Counted from the stretch's first letter, positions 8,537-18,385 are shown. The stretch: DNA of 57,762 bases from Moraxellaceae bacterium (GCA_029267635.1 JAJUIK010000015.1:1-57762); one strand, 5' to 3'. Translations and numbers: made by a program. Notes: generated by a model not told the origin, from the letters alone.

Positions 8537-9148
8537 TTAACGTGGTAACACGCCGTACAGCATCATGTGGATGGTGTGTTCAATGGCCCGCTGGTTCATG
8601 CTGCGGTTGCGTAAGGTTTTGCCAGTGACCATTTCCATCTGTGCGCTAAAGTCTGCATAGTTCTGGGTCACCGCCCAGATATTCAAAATCAGCAATTCCG
8701 GATCAATCTCGGCAGAAATTTTGCCCTGTTCCTGCCAGGTGGTGATGACTTTGGCTTTGCGTTTGAAGAGTTTTTTCAGCGGCCCTTTCAGGATCGGTGA
8801 AATATGCGGTGCGCCCTGAATGATTTCCAGCGCAAACAGTTTGGATGCTTTCGGTTGGGTGCGGGACACTTCAATTTTTTGCATCAGGTAATTGCTGAGC
8901 GCTTCCACAGGTTCGAGTTCTACTTCCAGCATTTGCAAGGGTGCGAGCCATTTTTGCAGGACGTTGGTGAGAACTTCGATATACAAGGCTTCTTTATTTT
9001 CGTAATAATAAAAAATATTCGACTTGTGCATATCGGCCAGTTGGGCAATTTCATCTAGACTCGCTCCATTGAATCCATAATGAGAAAACACATCCAATGC
9101 TGCATTCAACAACTGATGTCGTTTTTGGGTACTCTTCTTTTGTTCCAT
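8537..9148 (-). CDS. TetR-family regulator, RutR-like
   Basis: A 203-residue repressor with an N-terminal helix-turn-helix (ALDVFSHYGFNGASLDEIAQLADMHKSNIFYYYENK, residues about 15-50, shown here only as landmarks). Its C-terminal domain closely follows the E. coli RutR pattern: FALEIIQGAPHISPIL, then LNIWAVTQNYADFS and VTGKTLR. RutR senses uracil/thymine and controls pyrimidine catabolism. Whether this protein binds pyrimidines is not shown, since no rut genes are nearby. ATG at 9148 was chosen because the upstream in-frame extension has no matching HTH sequence. It is monocistronic and lies downstream of the ssu operon in the same direction. Confidence 0.8.
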   Translation of the reverse strand: MEQKKSTQKRHQLLNAALDVFSHYGFNGASLDEIAQLADMHKSNIFYYYENKEALYIEVLTNVLQKWLAPLQMLEVELEPVEALSNYLMQKIEVSRTQPKASKLFALEIIQGAPHISPILKGPLKKLFKRKAKVITTWQEQGKISAEIDPELLILNIWAVTQNYADFSAQMEMVTGKTLRNRSMNQRAIEHTIHMMLYGVLPR

Positions 9149-9412
9149 TTGTTTTGAAAAATAATAAATAAAGAGGGGGAATCGCAAATTGTAAGCCAAT
9201 TAGGCTGTTTTGTGCAGAATCTAGACTTTTTTTTGCTTTATTTTATTCGGTTAAAAATAGAAAAATCCGAGTCTTAGCCCCTATTTATGCGGTTTTTTGC
9301 ACCAATATAGAGCAAAAGCACCAATGTATTTCATCATGTGATGAAAGTGAAAACATTATATGTTTTTCGTGATTGCTGAAAGCTCACAATCATGGGAAAT
9401 AATCCGGATTGC

Positions 9413-9432
9413 AGCCACGCCGTAACGTGGCT
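9413..9432 (-). terminator. Possible ssu operon terminator hairpin
   Basis: AGCCACG and CGTGGCT form a 7-bp stem just after the ssuB stop codon. The following minus-strand sequence lacks a clear U run, so termination activity is uncertain. Confidence 0.35.
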
Positions 9433-9442
9433 TAGACCTGCT

Positions 9443-10240
9443 TCAGGTGGCCAGTACTGCATCCAGAACTTGCTGTTCCAGCTCGGTAAAAGCCATACCT
9501 TTTTGCCGTGGGCGGGGCAGCTTGACCTGAAAGCTGTGTGCGATCTGTCCCTTGTCCAGCAAAATAATCCGATCCGCCAATTGTACGGCTTCAGAAACAT
9601 CATGCGTGACTAAAATGGCAGTAAAGCCTTGCTCTTGCCAGAGTCGTTCAATCAGTTTCTGCATATCCAGACGGGTCAGGGCATCCAGTGCCCCTAAAGG
9701 TTCATCCAGCAATAAAATCCGTGGAGTATGCGACAGGGCACGCGCCAATGCCGTGCGCTGACGCTGTCCACCCGAGAGTTGCGCCGGCCATAGTCCAGCT
9801 TTTTCTTTCAGTCCCACTTTTTCCAGTAAATCGGAGGCCTGTGCATGCTGGGTTTTATCCAGCCCGAGTTGAACATTCTGCTGAATGGTTTTCCAGGGCA
9901 ATAATCGTGGATCCTGGAACATCACGCGAATATCATCGCTGGTGACACCTTCACGGATATGGCGTGCTGACTTAAACTTGATTTCACCATAACTGGCCTG
10001 TTCCAGTCCGGCAATCAGACGCAGCAGGGTGCTTTTGCCACAGCCACTACGACCGACAATCGCGACAAATTCACCCGGCTGGATGTTAAGGTCGAGGTCT
10101 TGCAGGACTTTGACTTCGCCATAAAATTTATGTAGCTGCTCAATCAGGATTTCACCGCCTAAGGGTGTTTGAGAAGTTGCTGGCAGCTGTTCAGGTTGTG
10201 CTGGCTCATCTGCATAAAAGCGAATTGATAAATCGTTCAT
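9443..10240 (-). CDS. ssuB: Sulfonate ABC transporter ATP-binding protein
   Basis: A 265-residue ABC ATPase that would power uptake of alkanesulfonates. Walker [10 protein letters not shown] lies at residues 63-71, a Q-loop sits in [11 protein letters not shown], the signature is LSGGQRQR, and Walker B is [12 protein letters not shown], followed by the switch histidine in LVTHDVSEA. These match the nitrate/sulfonate/taurine subfamily. ATG at 10240 has GAGGAG upstream and is preferred to the in-frame start at 10318, which lies inside ssuC. It is the last gene of the ssuA-ssuA-ssuD-ssuC-ssuB operon. Confidence 0.93.
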   Translation of the reverse strand: MNDLSIRFYADEPAQPEQLPATSQTPLGGEILIEQLHKFYGEVKVLQDLDLNIQPGEFVAIVGRSGCGKSTLLRLIAGLEQASYGEIKFKSARHIREGVTSDDIRVMFQDPRLLPWKTIQQNVQLGLDKTQHAQASDLLEKVGLKEKAGLWPAQLSGGQRQRTALARALSHTPRILLLDEPLGALDALTRLDMQKLIERLWQEQGFTAILVTHDVSEAVQLADRIILLDKGQIAHSFQVKLPRPRQKGMAFTELEQQVLDAVLAT

Positions 10241-10256
10241 GGGAATGCTCCTCTTC

Positions 10257-11060
10257 TTATTTTTGATAGCCGGCATGCCAACGCAACAGATAACGTTCCA
10301 GGCCTTGTGACAAGACATCCGCCAGCTTGCCGAGCAGAGCGTAGAGCAGAATACCCACCAGCACTACATCGGTTTGCAAGAACTCACGGGCATTCATGGT
10401 CATATAGCCAATGCCGGATTGGGCGGAAATGGTTTCAGCCACAATCAGCAAGACCCAGACCAGACCCAGCGAGAAACGCAGACCGACCAGAATGGAAGGC
10501 ATGGCACCCGGTAAAATAATCTCTTTATACAGCTGCCAACCCTTGAGACCATAGCTTTTTCCCATCTCGATCAGTTGTGCATCAACAGAACGGATGCCAT
10601 GGTAGGTATTGATATACACCGGGAAAAATACGCCGACTGCCACCAGAAACAGTTTGGCGGTTTCATCGATGCCAAACCATAAAATCACCAGGGGAATCAG
10701 TGCCAGAGCTGGAATGTTGCGGATCATTTGCAAGGTGGTATCCAGCAATGTCGAAGCGGCTTTAGACGAGCCATTTAGCAGGCCAAGCAGCAATCCCAAG
10801 CCACCCCCTACCAACAGGCCGAGCAGGGCACGTCCAGCACTGACCTGGACATGCTGCCAAAGTTCGCCACTGAGGGAGAGACGCCAAAAGGCGCTGACCA
10901 CGGCACTCGGTGCCGGTAGGATCCGGCTTTCCAGCAACCCGCTACTTGAGGCGAGTTGCCAGATGAGAAGAAGTAGAATCGGGAACAGCCAGGGCAGCAA
11001 ACGCTGTCCGAATTGTTTTGTTCCACGTGAAACAATTTTCCCGGAAACAGCGATGCGCAT
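10257..11060 (-). CDS. ssuC: Sulfonate ABC transporter permease
   Basis: A 267-residue inner-membrane permease with about six hydrophobic segments. It has the binding-protein-dependent transport signature (EAA loop) [24 protein letters not shown] at about residues 165-190; the key residues are the E-x-G and the Gly of LPGA. It pairs with SsuB. Its ATG abuts the ssuD stop in a TGATG junction, so the two genes are translationally coupled. SsuC and TauC are close relatives; the neighbouring ssuD decides the sulfonate assignment. Confidence 0.93.
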   Translation of the reverse strand: MRIAVSGKIVSRGTKQFGQRLLPWLFPILLLLIWQLASSSGLLESRILPAPSAVVSAFWRLSLSGELWQHVQVSAGRALLGLLVGGGLGLLLGLLNGSSKAASTLLDTTLQMIRNIPALALIPLVILWFGIDETAKLFLVAVGVFFPVYINTYHGIRSVDAQLIEMGKSYGLKGWQLYKEIILPGAMPSILVGLRFSLGLVWVLLIVAETISAQSGIGYMTMNAREFLQTDVVLVGILLYALLGKLADVLSQGLERYLLRWHAGYQK

Positions 11061-12235
11061 CAGGCCAGCTCCTTGGCGACGGATGTGTGCTTCGCCTGTT
11101 CAGGGATATAGTTATTGGCAATGATTTCGCCAAACGGTCCTGTAAGGTTGGGCTGTGCCAGTTTTTTACGGGTTTCGATCGGCAATAATGGAAAGACCAG
11201 TTCGGCAAAACGGTAAGCTTCTTCCAGATGTGGATAGCCAGAGAAGATAAATGTGCCAATGCCCAGATCTGCATATTCCTGAATGCGTGCCGCCACAGTT
11301 TCCGGATCACCCACTAGAGCTGTGCCACAGCCACCACGTACCAGGCCAACACCGGCCCAGAGGTTAGGAGCTACTTCCAGTTTGCTGCGGTCGCCATTAT
11401 GCAGGGCAGCCATGCGTTGCTGGCCCACAGAATCCATCTGGGCAAACTTTTTCTGAGCAGCAGCAATGGTGTCATCATCCAGATACTGGATCAGGTCATT
11501 TGCAGCCGCCCAGGCTTCTTCATTGGTTTCACGGACAATCACATGCAGACGGATGCCATAATTTAAACGACGGCCTTTGGCCGCTGCACGGGCACGCATA
11601 TTCTCGATTTTCTCCTTGACCGCTGCCGGTGGTTCCCCCCAAGTCAAATAGGTATCGACCTGTTCCGCTGCCAGCTCATGTGCTGCTTCCGATGAACCAC
11701 CAAACCATAAAGGTGGGTGAGGATGCTGCACAGGTGGATACAGCAGTTTAGCGTCATCAACTTTTAAGCGATCGCCGTGGAAGGTAAAGGATTCTCCTGT
11801 ATGTGAACGGGTAAGGATTTCACGCCAGATTTTGGTGTATTCTGCTGCGGTCTGATAGCGTGTCGCATGGTCTTCATACAGTCCATCACCTTTCAATTCC
11901 TGCTCGTCGCCTCCAGTCACCAGATTCAGCAAAACACGCCCGCCAGATAACCGGTCAAAGGTCGCTGCCATGCGTGCAGCCAGCGCTGGTGTGGTGACGC
12001 CCGGGCGTAGTGCCACCAAAAATTTTAAATGTTTCGTTGCGTCGATCAGGCTAGCTGCAGTAATCCATGGATCTTCACAGGAACGGCCTGTCGGGATGAG
12101 GACACCTTCATAACCGAGGTTGTCTGCAGCAACCGCAATCTGCTTCATGTAGGCATGATCGACCTGACGTGCACCTTTGCTGGTACCGACATAACGGCTG
12201 TCACCATGGGTAGGAATGAACCAGAAAATTTTCAT
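11060..12235 (-). CDS. ssuD: FMNH2-dependent alkanesulfonate monooxygenase
   Basis: A 391-residue flavin-dependent monooxygenase of the bacterial luciferase family. It cleaves C1-sulfonates to aldehyde and sulfite using FMNH2. The N-terminus [16 protein letters not shown] and the segments [20 protein letters not shown] and [13 protein letters not shown] match SsuD closely, including the active-site Arg region near the C-terminus. No ssuE flavin reductase is seen in this operon, so reduced FMN must come from elsewhere. It is coupled to ssuC downstream. Confidence 0.94.
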   Translation of the reverse strand: MKIFWFIPTHGDSRYVGTSKGARQVDHAYMKQIAVAADNLGYEGVLIPTGRSCEDPWITAASLIDATKHLKFLVALRPGVTTPALAARMAATFDRLSGGRVLLNLVTGGDEQELKGDGLYEDHATRYQTAAEYTKIWREILTRSHTGESFTFHGDRLKVDDAKLLYPPVQHPHPPLWFGGSSEAAHELAAEQVDTYLTWGEPPAAVKEKIENMRARAAAKGRRLNYGIRLHVIVRETNEEAWAAANDLIQYLDDDTIAAAQKKFAQMDSVGQQRMAALHNGDRSKLEVAPNLWAGVGLVRGGCGTALVGDPETVAARIQEYADLGIGTFIFSGYPHLEEAYRFAELVFPLLPIETRKKLAQPNLTGPFGEIIANNYIPEQAKHTSVAKELA

Positions 12236-12279
12236 TATGTGTTCCTTTAAAATAAATGGATCTAAATTTAAAAATTGAG

Positions 12280-13266
12280 TTATTGGCCAGTCCAGACGTT
12301 ATGCTGAACCTGGATTTTTTGCGGAATCAGTCCGACCTGTACAAACATGTCGGCAATACGTTGCTGTTCGGCAATCACGGCTGGATTGAGCCGCTGTACT
12401 GGAGCTGGTTTAGGGCGCTTCTGCACCACTACTGCAGCAATTTTTGGGTCAATTCCGGTACTTTGTGCCAAGACGTCAACTGCCTGCTGTGGATGCTGTA
12501 CCACCCATTGATCCGCCTGATTGACACTGTGCAGAAACTTTGCTGCACTTTGCGGATGCTGTTTTAAGAAAGCAGGGCTCGCGACATAAAAAGAATAGGT
12601 CGCCGGGAACGCCTGACCATCGACCAGTACTTTGGCACTGCCATCCAGTTCAGCTGCGCTCAGATAGGGATCCCAAACCACCCAGGCATCGACTGAGCCT
12701 TTGCTAAATGCCGCACGGGCATCGGCAGGCGGCAACCAGATCGGCTGGATGTCTGACCAGGACAGCCCGGCTTTTTGTAGCACTTTGGCCAATAGTTCAT
12801 GCGCACTGGAACCTTTTTGTACCGCGATACGTTTGCCTTTCAGTTCACTCAATTGCTGAATCTTGGATTTGTTCGGTACAACCAGCGCGTTACCGGTGGT
12901 AGACACCGGTTCAAAGCCAAGATAGCGAATCTCCTTATTGGCTGCCTGGGCAAAAATAGGTGGAGTATTGCCGACATAGCCAAAATCGACTGCGCCAATC
13001 GCAATCGCTTCCAGCATTTGTGGGCCGGCTGGAAACTCTTTCCAGGCAATTTTGCTCTGTGGAAACTGTTGTGCCAAATAACCCTGTTGATTGGCGACCA
13101 GTAAATTCAGGGCACTTTTCTGAAAGCCAACGGTCAGGGTTTTGACTTCCGCTTGGGCAGGTGGATGCTCTGCAGCGGCGGTCGCCGTTTCACTTTTCTG
13201 GCAGCCACTCAGACTGAATGCCAGTCCGAGCAAAGCACTGAGAGAAAATAGTTTTAAGGTGGCCAT
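12280..13266 (-). CDS. ssuA: Sulfonate ABC transporter substrate-binding lipoprotein (second copy)
   Basis: A 328-residue periplasmic binding protein with a lipoprotein signal (lipobox LSGC, about residues 19-22). Conserved SsuA/TauA-type segments are [45 protein letters not shown] and [22 protein letters not shown]. It is a tandem paralogue of the next gene upstream (13277-14251), separated by 10 bp. The two differ along their whole length, so this is an old duplication with a likely split in substrate range. Confidence 0.9.
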   Translation of the reverse strand: MATLKLFSLSALLGLAFSLSGCQKSETATAAAEHPPAQAEVKTLTVGFQKSALNLLVANQQGYLAQQFPQSKIAWKEFPAGPQMLEAIAIGAVDFGYVGNTPPIFAQAANKEIRYLGFEPVSTTGNALVVPNKSKIQQLSELKGKRIAVQKGSSAHELLAKVLQKAGLSWSDIQPIWLPPADARAAFSKGSVDAWVVWDPYLSAAELDGSAKVLVDGQAFPATYSFYVASPAFLKQHPQSAAKFLHSVNQADQWVVQHPQQAVDVLAQSTGIDPKIAAVVVQKRPKPAPVQRLNPAVIAEQQRIADMFVQVGLIPQKIQVQHNVWTGQ

Positions 13267-13276
13267 GGGTATGCTC

Positions 13277-14251
13277 TTATTTAATGTCGTTGTTTAAGAT
13301 GGCATCTTGAATCTTGATTTGTTTTGGAATCAGCTTTTGCTGATAGAACGCATCGGCCACAGCTTGCTGCTGCTGCACCACCTGTGCCGAGATGGGCTGC
13401 ACGCCAAAGCTCATGCGGGAAATCGAGCTTTTCAGGATGTTGGCGTCGAGTCCGGTTGGTTTTTCTAGCAGTTTGGCTGCTTCATCCTGATGCTGGGATA
13501 CCCATTGCGTGGTGCTGTTCAGTTCATTCACCACGGTTTTTAAAACCTGCGGGTTTTGCTGTGCGAATTTCCGGTCGGCGAGATAAAACTGATAATTGCT
13601 CACCAGATTCTGGCCGGTTGCCAAGACCCGTGCACCGATCTGCTGTTCTGCTGCCGCAAAGAATGGATCCCAGATGACCCAGGCATCCACCGCTCCGCGT
13701 TCAAATGCAGCCCGTGCATCGGCCGGTGGCAGGTATACCACTTCAATATCTTTTAAGGTGAGTTGATGGGCTTCGAGCAGTTTTAACAGCAGATAATGCA
13801 CATTCGAGCCTTTATTCAAGACCACGCGTTTGCCTTTGAGTTGCTCGATGCGCTGGATGCTGGAATCTTTTGGGACCAGCAACGCTTCTGCAGTGGGTGC
13901 ACCGGGCTGATTGGCCACATAGACCAGGTTAGGATTGCTGGCCTGAGCGAAAATAGGTGGGGCTTCACCTACTTCACCAAACACCACGCTGCCGACATTT
14001 AGGCCTTCCAGTAACTGGGGACCAGCCGGGAACTCCACCCATTTCACCTGCACACCCTGATTTTTCAGTGCACTTTCCAATGTCCCGCGTGCTTTCAAGA
14101 TCGGTAGTACACCATATTTCTGGTAGCCGATCTGTAAGGTGGTATTTTGCGTTGCAGCCGGTTTACTGCAAGCAGACAGCATCATGACGCCCGCAATACT
14201 TGCAGCAAGAACAGCGTACTTGGTCCAGGAGGTTTTATGAGGATTGTTCAT
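13277..14251 (-). CDS. ssuA: Sulfonate ABC transporter substrate-binding lipoprotein (first copy)
   Basis: A 324-residue lipoprotein (lipobox LSAC, about residues 25-28) of the same family. Motifs are EFPAGPQLLEGLN, VVFGEVGEAPPIFAQAS, GKRVVLNKGSNVHYLL and [22 protein letters not shown]. It is the first gene of the operon; its upstream region (14252-14587) should carry the promoter. Two binding proteins feeding one SsuBC permease would broaden the sulfonates taken up. That role is inferred. Confidence 0.9.
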   Translation of the reverse strand: MNNPHKTSWTKYAVLAASIAGVMMLSACSKPAATQNTTLQIGYQKYGVLPILKARGTLESALKNQGVQVKWVEFPAGPQLLEGLNVGSVVFGEVGEAPPIFAQASNPNLVYVANQPGAPTAEALLVPKDSSIQRIEQLKGKRVVLNKGSNVHYLLLKLLEAHQLTLKDIEVVYLPPADARAAFERGAVDAWVIWDPFFAAAEQQIGARVLATGQNLVSNYQFYLADRKFAQQNPQVLKTVVNELNSTTQWVSQHQDEAAKLLEKPTGLDANILKSSISRMSFGVQPISAQVVQQQQAVADAFYQQKLIPKQIKIQDAILNNDIK

Positions 14252-14520
14252 GATGATGTTTGCTCCGCAATCATGGCTCGGTCAAGTGAATGCACATAAA
14301 CTAAAGTGATTGATTAGCAGGAAAAAATAAAAATTAAGGCATTACTCATACGAAATTGAGATAACCAAAATGCTGCAAAGCTTATAGGAAAAGCTGCAGT
14401 AGATAGGCACTATTTATGAGATATTTATTTATTTATTAATTGATTGATTTTATTGTTTTTTATTTTAAATGGCGGAAAGGGTGAAAATGAATCATTATTT
14501 TTGGCTAAATATGACTAAGT

Positions 14521-14550
14521 GATATCATCCTCCGGATTGATAATGATATC
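14521..14550. promoter_or_regulatory. Inverted repeat GATATCAT upstream of the ssu operon
   Basis: GATATCAT and ATGATATC are exact complements with 14 nt between them. They lie in the 336-bp AT-rich interval (14252-14587) between argA and the ssu operon. The spacing suggests an operator for a dimeric regulator. Nothing else clear is seen in the interval, which includes an A/T-only block near 14425-14465. Confidence 0.35.
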
Positions 14551-14587
14551 GAAAATACAGCTATATCATGTGTCTTAAAAAACAACA

Positions 14588-15940
14588 TCAGATCGATTTT
14601 TTAAACACCATGGAGTTGCGCTGATAGTTATACAACGCCTGGCGGGCATTGGGTAGATCATCTACGCTGGCAGGGGTGAAACCATGTTCGAGAAACCAGT
14701 GCGCAGTCCGGGTAGTCAGTACAAAGAGTTGCTGGATCCCGCTGGCTTTAGCTTTGGTTTCGAGAAAATGCAGAATCTGGCTGCCGCGGTTGGATTTCCG
14801 GTAGGCCGGATCGACCGCCACGCAGGCAATCTCCGCTGAGCTGATTTCACCGTTTGCAGCGGGAATTGGATAGAGGGCGGCACAGGCCAGGATCATGCCA
14901 TCACGTTCAATCACAGCAAACTGGCCAATTTCATTTTCTAGCCGTTCCCGTGAGCGATAGACCAGAATCCCTTCTTCTTCCAAAGGACGCAGCAAATTAA
15001 TTAGACCGCCCACATCGCCGATATTGGCCATACGCACTTCTTCATAATGCGCATCAGTGACCATGGTACCAATTCCATCGCGGGTAAATAGTTCTTCCAG
15101 TAGGGCACCATCATAGGCATAGGAAATCAGATGCACACGGTGTACGCCACGTTGTGAGGCATCTTTGGCCCCCTGTAAATGTAAGGCAAATTCCGGTTGG
15201 GTCTGCTGATATTTTTCGATATGCTGATCCAACTGATGTGGAATGATTTCACGCAGCAGATGGCCGTGATCATCTTCTAGGCCTTGCCGCTTGCCGAGAA
15301 AAATCAATTTCTCGGCCTTCAGCACAATCGCAGTTTTGGTGCCGACTTCTTCGGCCAGTAAATTGAACACTTCACCTGTGGTGGAGTAACCGGTTGGACC
15401 AAGTACCACAATATTATGGTTATCCAGATGCTTGTGAATGGCTTCGGCATCAATTGAGCGTACTTCACCGGTGAGCTGGAAATCCACCCCATCACGGATG
15501 CCATAAGGTTTGGCGGTGACAAAATTGCCTGAAACTACATCAATGCGTGCGCCGTACATCGGCGAGTTGGCTAATCCCATCGACAGCAGAGCTTCGATTT
15601 CCAGACGGATCGAACCCACTGCATTCATCACGCAGCTTAAGGATTCACGGGTGGTGACGCGGCGATTAGCATGAAAAGGCGTTGCAATCTGGCGCTGTTG
15701 CAGATTCTCATTGATTTGCGGACGGGCGCCATGTACCAGTACCAGCCGGATGCCCAGCGAATGCAGCAGGGCAATATCATGAATAATGTGCTGGAAATTG
15801 GGATGCTGAACGGCTTCACCATCAAACATCAGCACAAAGGTTTTGTTGCGGTGGGCGTTGATATATGGCGCAGAATGACGAAACCAGTGCACATATTGTT
15901 GTGTGTTACGGCTGTGATAGTCGAAAAATTCTGCTGGCAT
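14588..15940 (-). CDS. argA: Amino-acid N-acetyltransferase (N-acetylglutamate synthase)
   Basis: ArgA acetylates glutamate in the first step of arginine synthesis. The 450-residue protein has an N-terminal amino-acid-kinase-like domain (about 1-290; LVLVHGARPQINENL and VLGPTGYSTTGEVFNL) and a C-terminal GNAT domain (about 300-450; IACVAVDPAYRKSNRGSQIL, where the RKSNRGS stretch binds acetyl-CoA). This is the fused gammaproteobacterial form, in which the kinase-like domain is the arginine feedback site. It is monocistronic and on the same strand as the ssu operon. Confidence 0.95.
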   Translation of the reverse strand: MPAEFFDYHSRNTQQYVHWFRHSAPYINAHRNKTFVLMFDGEAVQHPNFQHIIHDIALLHSLGIRLVLVHGARPQINENLQQRQIATPFHANRRVTTRESLSCVMNAVGSIRLEIEALLSMGLANSPMYGARIDVVSGNFVTAKPYGIRDGVDFQLTGEVRSIDAEAIHKHLDNHNIVVLGPTGYSTTGEVFNLLAEEVGTKTAIVLKAEKLIFLGKRQGLEDDHGHLLREIIPHQLDQHIEKYQQTQPEFALHLQGAKDASQRGVHRVHLISYAYDGALLEELFTRDGIGTMVTDAHYEEVRMANIGDVGGLINLLRPLEEEGILVYRSRERLENEIGQFAVIERDGMILACAALYPIPAANGEISSAEIACVAVDPAYRKSNRGSQILHFLETKAKASGIQQLFVLTTRTAHWFLEHGFTPASVDDLPNARQALYNYQRNSMVFKKSI

Positions 15941-16012
15941 ACCGGCCTCAAGGCAAATCTGGATTGATCTCTGCTGATTCTAAACAAAAAAATGGCGCTG
16001 GCATACAACAGG

Positions 16013-16042
16013 CAAAAAAACACCCAGACCGGAGTCTGGGTG
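16013..16042 (-). terminator. Terminator of the first RcnB-like gene
   Basis: CACCCAGAC and GTCTGGGTG form a 9-bp stem with a 4-nt loop. On the minus strand it is followed by a run of seven T. It lies 18 nt after the stop codon at 16060. Confidence 0.9.
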
Positions 16043-16059
16043 AACAGAGGAAGAGAGTC

Positions 16060-16458
16060 TTAGTCGATAATGCGGATAATGCGATTGGTTCGTTCATTGA
16101 TCAGGACGTAGTCACCATTGATGCGGTACCATTGCTGGTAACGGCCCGGTCGGGTCAGACGTCGGTAGTCGCGGTAATTGACACTGTAGCGTGACTGTTC
16201 AAAATAGCGCGGGAAGACTTGTCCAACACGCCAGTCACGGCTCGGATTGACACGATTCCAGTTGTAATGGCGATCATAGCGACGGTCGTCATAACGTCGA
16301 TCATGATGACGGTCATCCCAGTGCCGTTCAGATTGCTGGTAACGGTTGTGTTGATGATCATAGCGATGTTCATAGCGCTCATCATAGGAGGCCGCCATTG
16401 TACTGTTTGCCATGATAGCGCCTAGAGACAAGGCAAGCACTGTAACTAAAGTTTTCAT
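16060..16458 (-). CDS. Small secreted RcnB-like protein, His/Arg/Tyr-rich
   Basis: A 132-residue protein with a cleavable signal peptide ending near MAASYDE (residue about 22). A low-complexity middle is packed with His, Asp, Arg and Tyr (repeating RHDRRYDDRRYD-like units). The C-terminus, WRVGQVFPRYF ... YQQWYRINGDYVLIN, matches the RcnB/YcfR-type small periplasmic fold. E. coli RcnB is a periplasmic protein linked to Ni/Co homeostasis. The His-rich tract could bind metal, but no transporter gene is adjacent, so the function is unproven. It is paralogous to the next gene upstream (16653-17051). Confidence 0.75.
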   Translation of the reverse strand: MKTLVTVLALSLGAIMANSTMAASYDERYEHRYDHQHNRYQQSERHWDDRHHDRRYDDRRYDRHYNWNRVNPSRDWRVGQVFPRYFEQSRYSVNYRDYRRLTRPGRYQQWYRINGDYVLINERTNRIIRIID

Positions 16459-16607
16459 TTTTTGACCTCATTCGGCTACATCTTTTATGTGTCCAAATTA
16501 ACCAACAATTGGCGAGAAAAGATGAAGATTTTTAAGTCAATTGTGAATGGAATGAAGAAATGCTGCAGATTTTGTAACGTGACAGACTGGATTGACGTGG
16601 GCACAAA

Positions 16608-16637
16608 AAAAGCCCAAAGAATAGGCTGCTTTGGGCT
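16608..16637 (-). terminator. Terminator of the second RcnB-like gene
   Basis: AGCCCAAAG and CTTTGGGCT form a 9-bp stem, followed on the minus strand by a run of seven T. It lies just downstream of the stop at 16653. Confidence 0.9.
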
Positions 16638-16652
16638 TGAATGTAAAAAATA

Positions 16653-17051
16653 TTAAAAACCAATAACCTGCATAATACTGTTGCTGTCTGAATCCACCAG
16701 AATATAATCGTTGTTGATCTTGTACCATTGCTGGTTGCGTGCCGGTTTTGGTAAGTTGTGCTGCTTATATTCCACTTTGTAGCCTTCGCCACGATAATGC
16801 TGTGGCATGACATAACCGGTTTGCCATTTGTGCTGTTTCAGGCGCTTGAAACCACGCTCCTCACGCAGGCGACGCTGTTCACGTAAACTGTCACGCTCTT
16901 CCTGATCGTACCAATCGCGTGCGCCTCGCTCCTCATCCGCATTACGTTGTTCAAAACGCTCATGTTTAGAGAAATGAGGAGCCGCCTGCAATGCTGTGTT
17001 GGTCAGCAAAGTGCCGCAAGATAATGCCAGAACTGTCAAAATCTTCTTCAT
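16653..17051 (-). CDS. Small secreted RcnB-like protein, Arg/Glu-rich
   Basis: A 132-residue paralogue of the previous gene, with a similar signal peptide (LTVLALSCGTLLTNTALQA) and the same C-terminal block (WQTGYVMPQHYRG ... QQWYKINNDYILVD). Here the middle is charged (Glu/Arg, coiled-coil-like) instead of His-rich, so a metal role is less likely for this copy. Each gene has its own terminator, so they are separate transcription units. The function is unknown. Confidence 0.72.
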   Translation of the reverse strand: MKKILTVLALSCGTLLTNTALQAAPHFSKHERFEQRNADEERGARDWYDQEERDSLREQRRLREERGFKRLKQHKWQTGYVMPQHYRGEGYKVEYKQHNLPKPARNQQWYKINNDYILVDSDSNSIMQVIGF

Positions 17052-17291
17052 GTTGAATCCTCATGCACACCTGTATTGATTTCTTTTCATTAATGTACGC
17101 AGCAAATGCAGAGAAACTATGAAGATCAACGCAGAGTTTATTTAAAAATAGGCAGACCTAGAGCATAGCATACGCAGTCTTAGCCGCGCATTAGCCCGAA
17201 GGTGCGTAATCTACATTTGGCTTGTAGTGATCAGGGCTTAATGAATTTGTATCAACCTAGCTTGAGCGTTTCACCTGACACGCCGTGCTGT

Positions 17292-17447
17292 TTAATTCCA
17301 TTGTTCGTTCAGCTTTTCCAGACAGTGCAGGGTCTCCACCACCATTGCTGCCTGTTTCGCATCATCCAAGGCTTGAATGAAACTTGTTGGCAATTGCAGA
17401 TTTTCAATAGAACGGATCATTGCTGCTTTATGGATTTGGTCAGCCAT
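17292..17447 (-). CDS. Small hypothetical protein, 51 residues
   Basis: A short ORF starting MADQIHKAAMIRSIENL and ending LEKLNEQWN. It is soluble, with helix-forming sequence rich in Ala, Leu and charged residues. ATG at 17447 is preceded by AGAGAG at a suitable distance. The codons look like those of neighbouring genes and the reading frame is clean across the whole interval, which supports a real gene. I do not recognise the family. It stands alone between an RcnB-like gene and the SDR gene. Confidence 0.6.
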   Translation of the reverse strand: MADQIHKAAMIRSIENLQLPTSFIQALDDAKQAAMVVETLHCLEKLNEQWN

Positions 17448-17581
17448 CGTTATCTCTCTTGTTCGGAATGATGTTGCGATGCAGATGACTTTACCTGTAG
17501 TTGTATAATTTAAAAAACCGAATATTTTTATAAAAATGATTTAAAAATACGATTTAAGAGCTGGTTTATTTTTTTATGCGT

Positions 17582-17603
17582 AAAAAAGCACCCGTTAGGG
17601 TGC
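17582..17603 (-). terminator. Terminator of the ubiG-mupP-SDR operon
   Basis: GCACCC and GGGTGC enclose the loop GTTA, and the minus strand continues with six T. It lies 16 nt after the SDR stop. Confidence 0.85.
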
Positions 17604-17618
17604 GATCGTGAGCAAGGT

Positions 17619-18365
17619 TTAATCCTGCGCATCAATACTGCTGCCATTCAGATGTCTGCTGTCTTCACCCATCAGGTACAGATAAGCTGGCATAATAGTT
17701 TCAGGTAAAGGCAGGGTTTTCGGATCTTCATCCGGATAGGCTTTGGCCCGCATTGCCGTACGTGTAGCGCCCGGGTTGAGGCAGTTAAAACGGATATTCG
17801 GGTAGGTATTTTCTGCGGCAAAAATTTTGTTGACGGCTTCAATCGCAATTTTTGAAACCGAATAGGCTCCCCACAGTGCGCGCGCTTCACGGCCTACGCC
17901 TGAGCTGGCAAACACCACCGAAGCATGATCCGATTTTTCCAGTAAAGGCAGTAAGGCCTGAGTCATCACGAAAGGTGCACGCAGGTTGACGGCCATGACA
18001 TCATCCCAGACATCGATCGGGTAATGGGCCAGTTCAGTCCGTTCACCTAAAATGCCGGCATTGTGCAGGATACCATCGAGACGACCAAACTGCTGTGACA
18101 GGGTATCGACCAACAGTTCATAATCGCGGGTGGAAGCACTCGACAGTTGCAGCGGCAGAATCGCTGGTTGTGGCGCTCCTAGACTTTCGATCTCGTCATA
18201 AATGACTTCAAGCTTGTTTAAGGTGCGTCCGTGCAGGACCACGGTAGCGCCGTGCAGGGCATAGCTGATCGCGGCAGCGCGTCCGATGCCATCTCCGGCA
18301 CCGGTAATCAGGATAATGCGGTCTTTCAGCAAGTCCGGACGAGGTTGGTATTCGGAATATTTCAT
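17619..18365 (-). CDS. Short-chain dehydrogenase, YciK-like
   Basis: A 248-residue SDR. The cofactor loop TGAGDGIG lies at residues 21-28, the NAG motif is in HNAGILGERTEL, catalytic Ser is in VFASSG, and Tyr168/Lys172 sit in AYSVSK. The N-terminal extension before the fold and the sequence overall resemble E. coli YciK, whose physiological substrate is not settled. It follows ubiG and mupP in the same direction with a 20-bp gap, an arrangement also seen in Pseudomonas. Confidence 0.85.
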   Translation of the reverse strand: MKYSEYQPRPDLLKDRIILITGAGDGIGRAAAISYALHGATVVLHGRTLNKLEVIYDEIESLGAPQPAILPLQLSSASTRDYELLVDTLSQQFGRLDGILHNAGILGERTELAHYPIDVWDDVMAVNLRAPFVMTQALLPLLEKSDHASVVFASSGVGREARALWGAYSVSKIAIEAVNKIFAAENTYPNIRFNCLNPGATRTAMRAKAYPDEDPKTLPLPETIMPAYLYLMGEDSRHLNGSSIDAQD

Positions 18366-18385
18366 GAGAGACCTCCTTCTGTTTT

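Noticed and set aside
10609..11124. A 171-codon plus-strand open frame
   Set aside because: Antisense to ssuC and the end of ssuD; a shadow of GC-rich codons.
15637..16023. Short frames on both strands around the 5' end of argA
   Set aside because: Antisense or out of frame with argA; no ribosome site and no recognisable domain.
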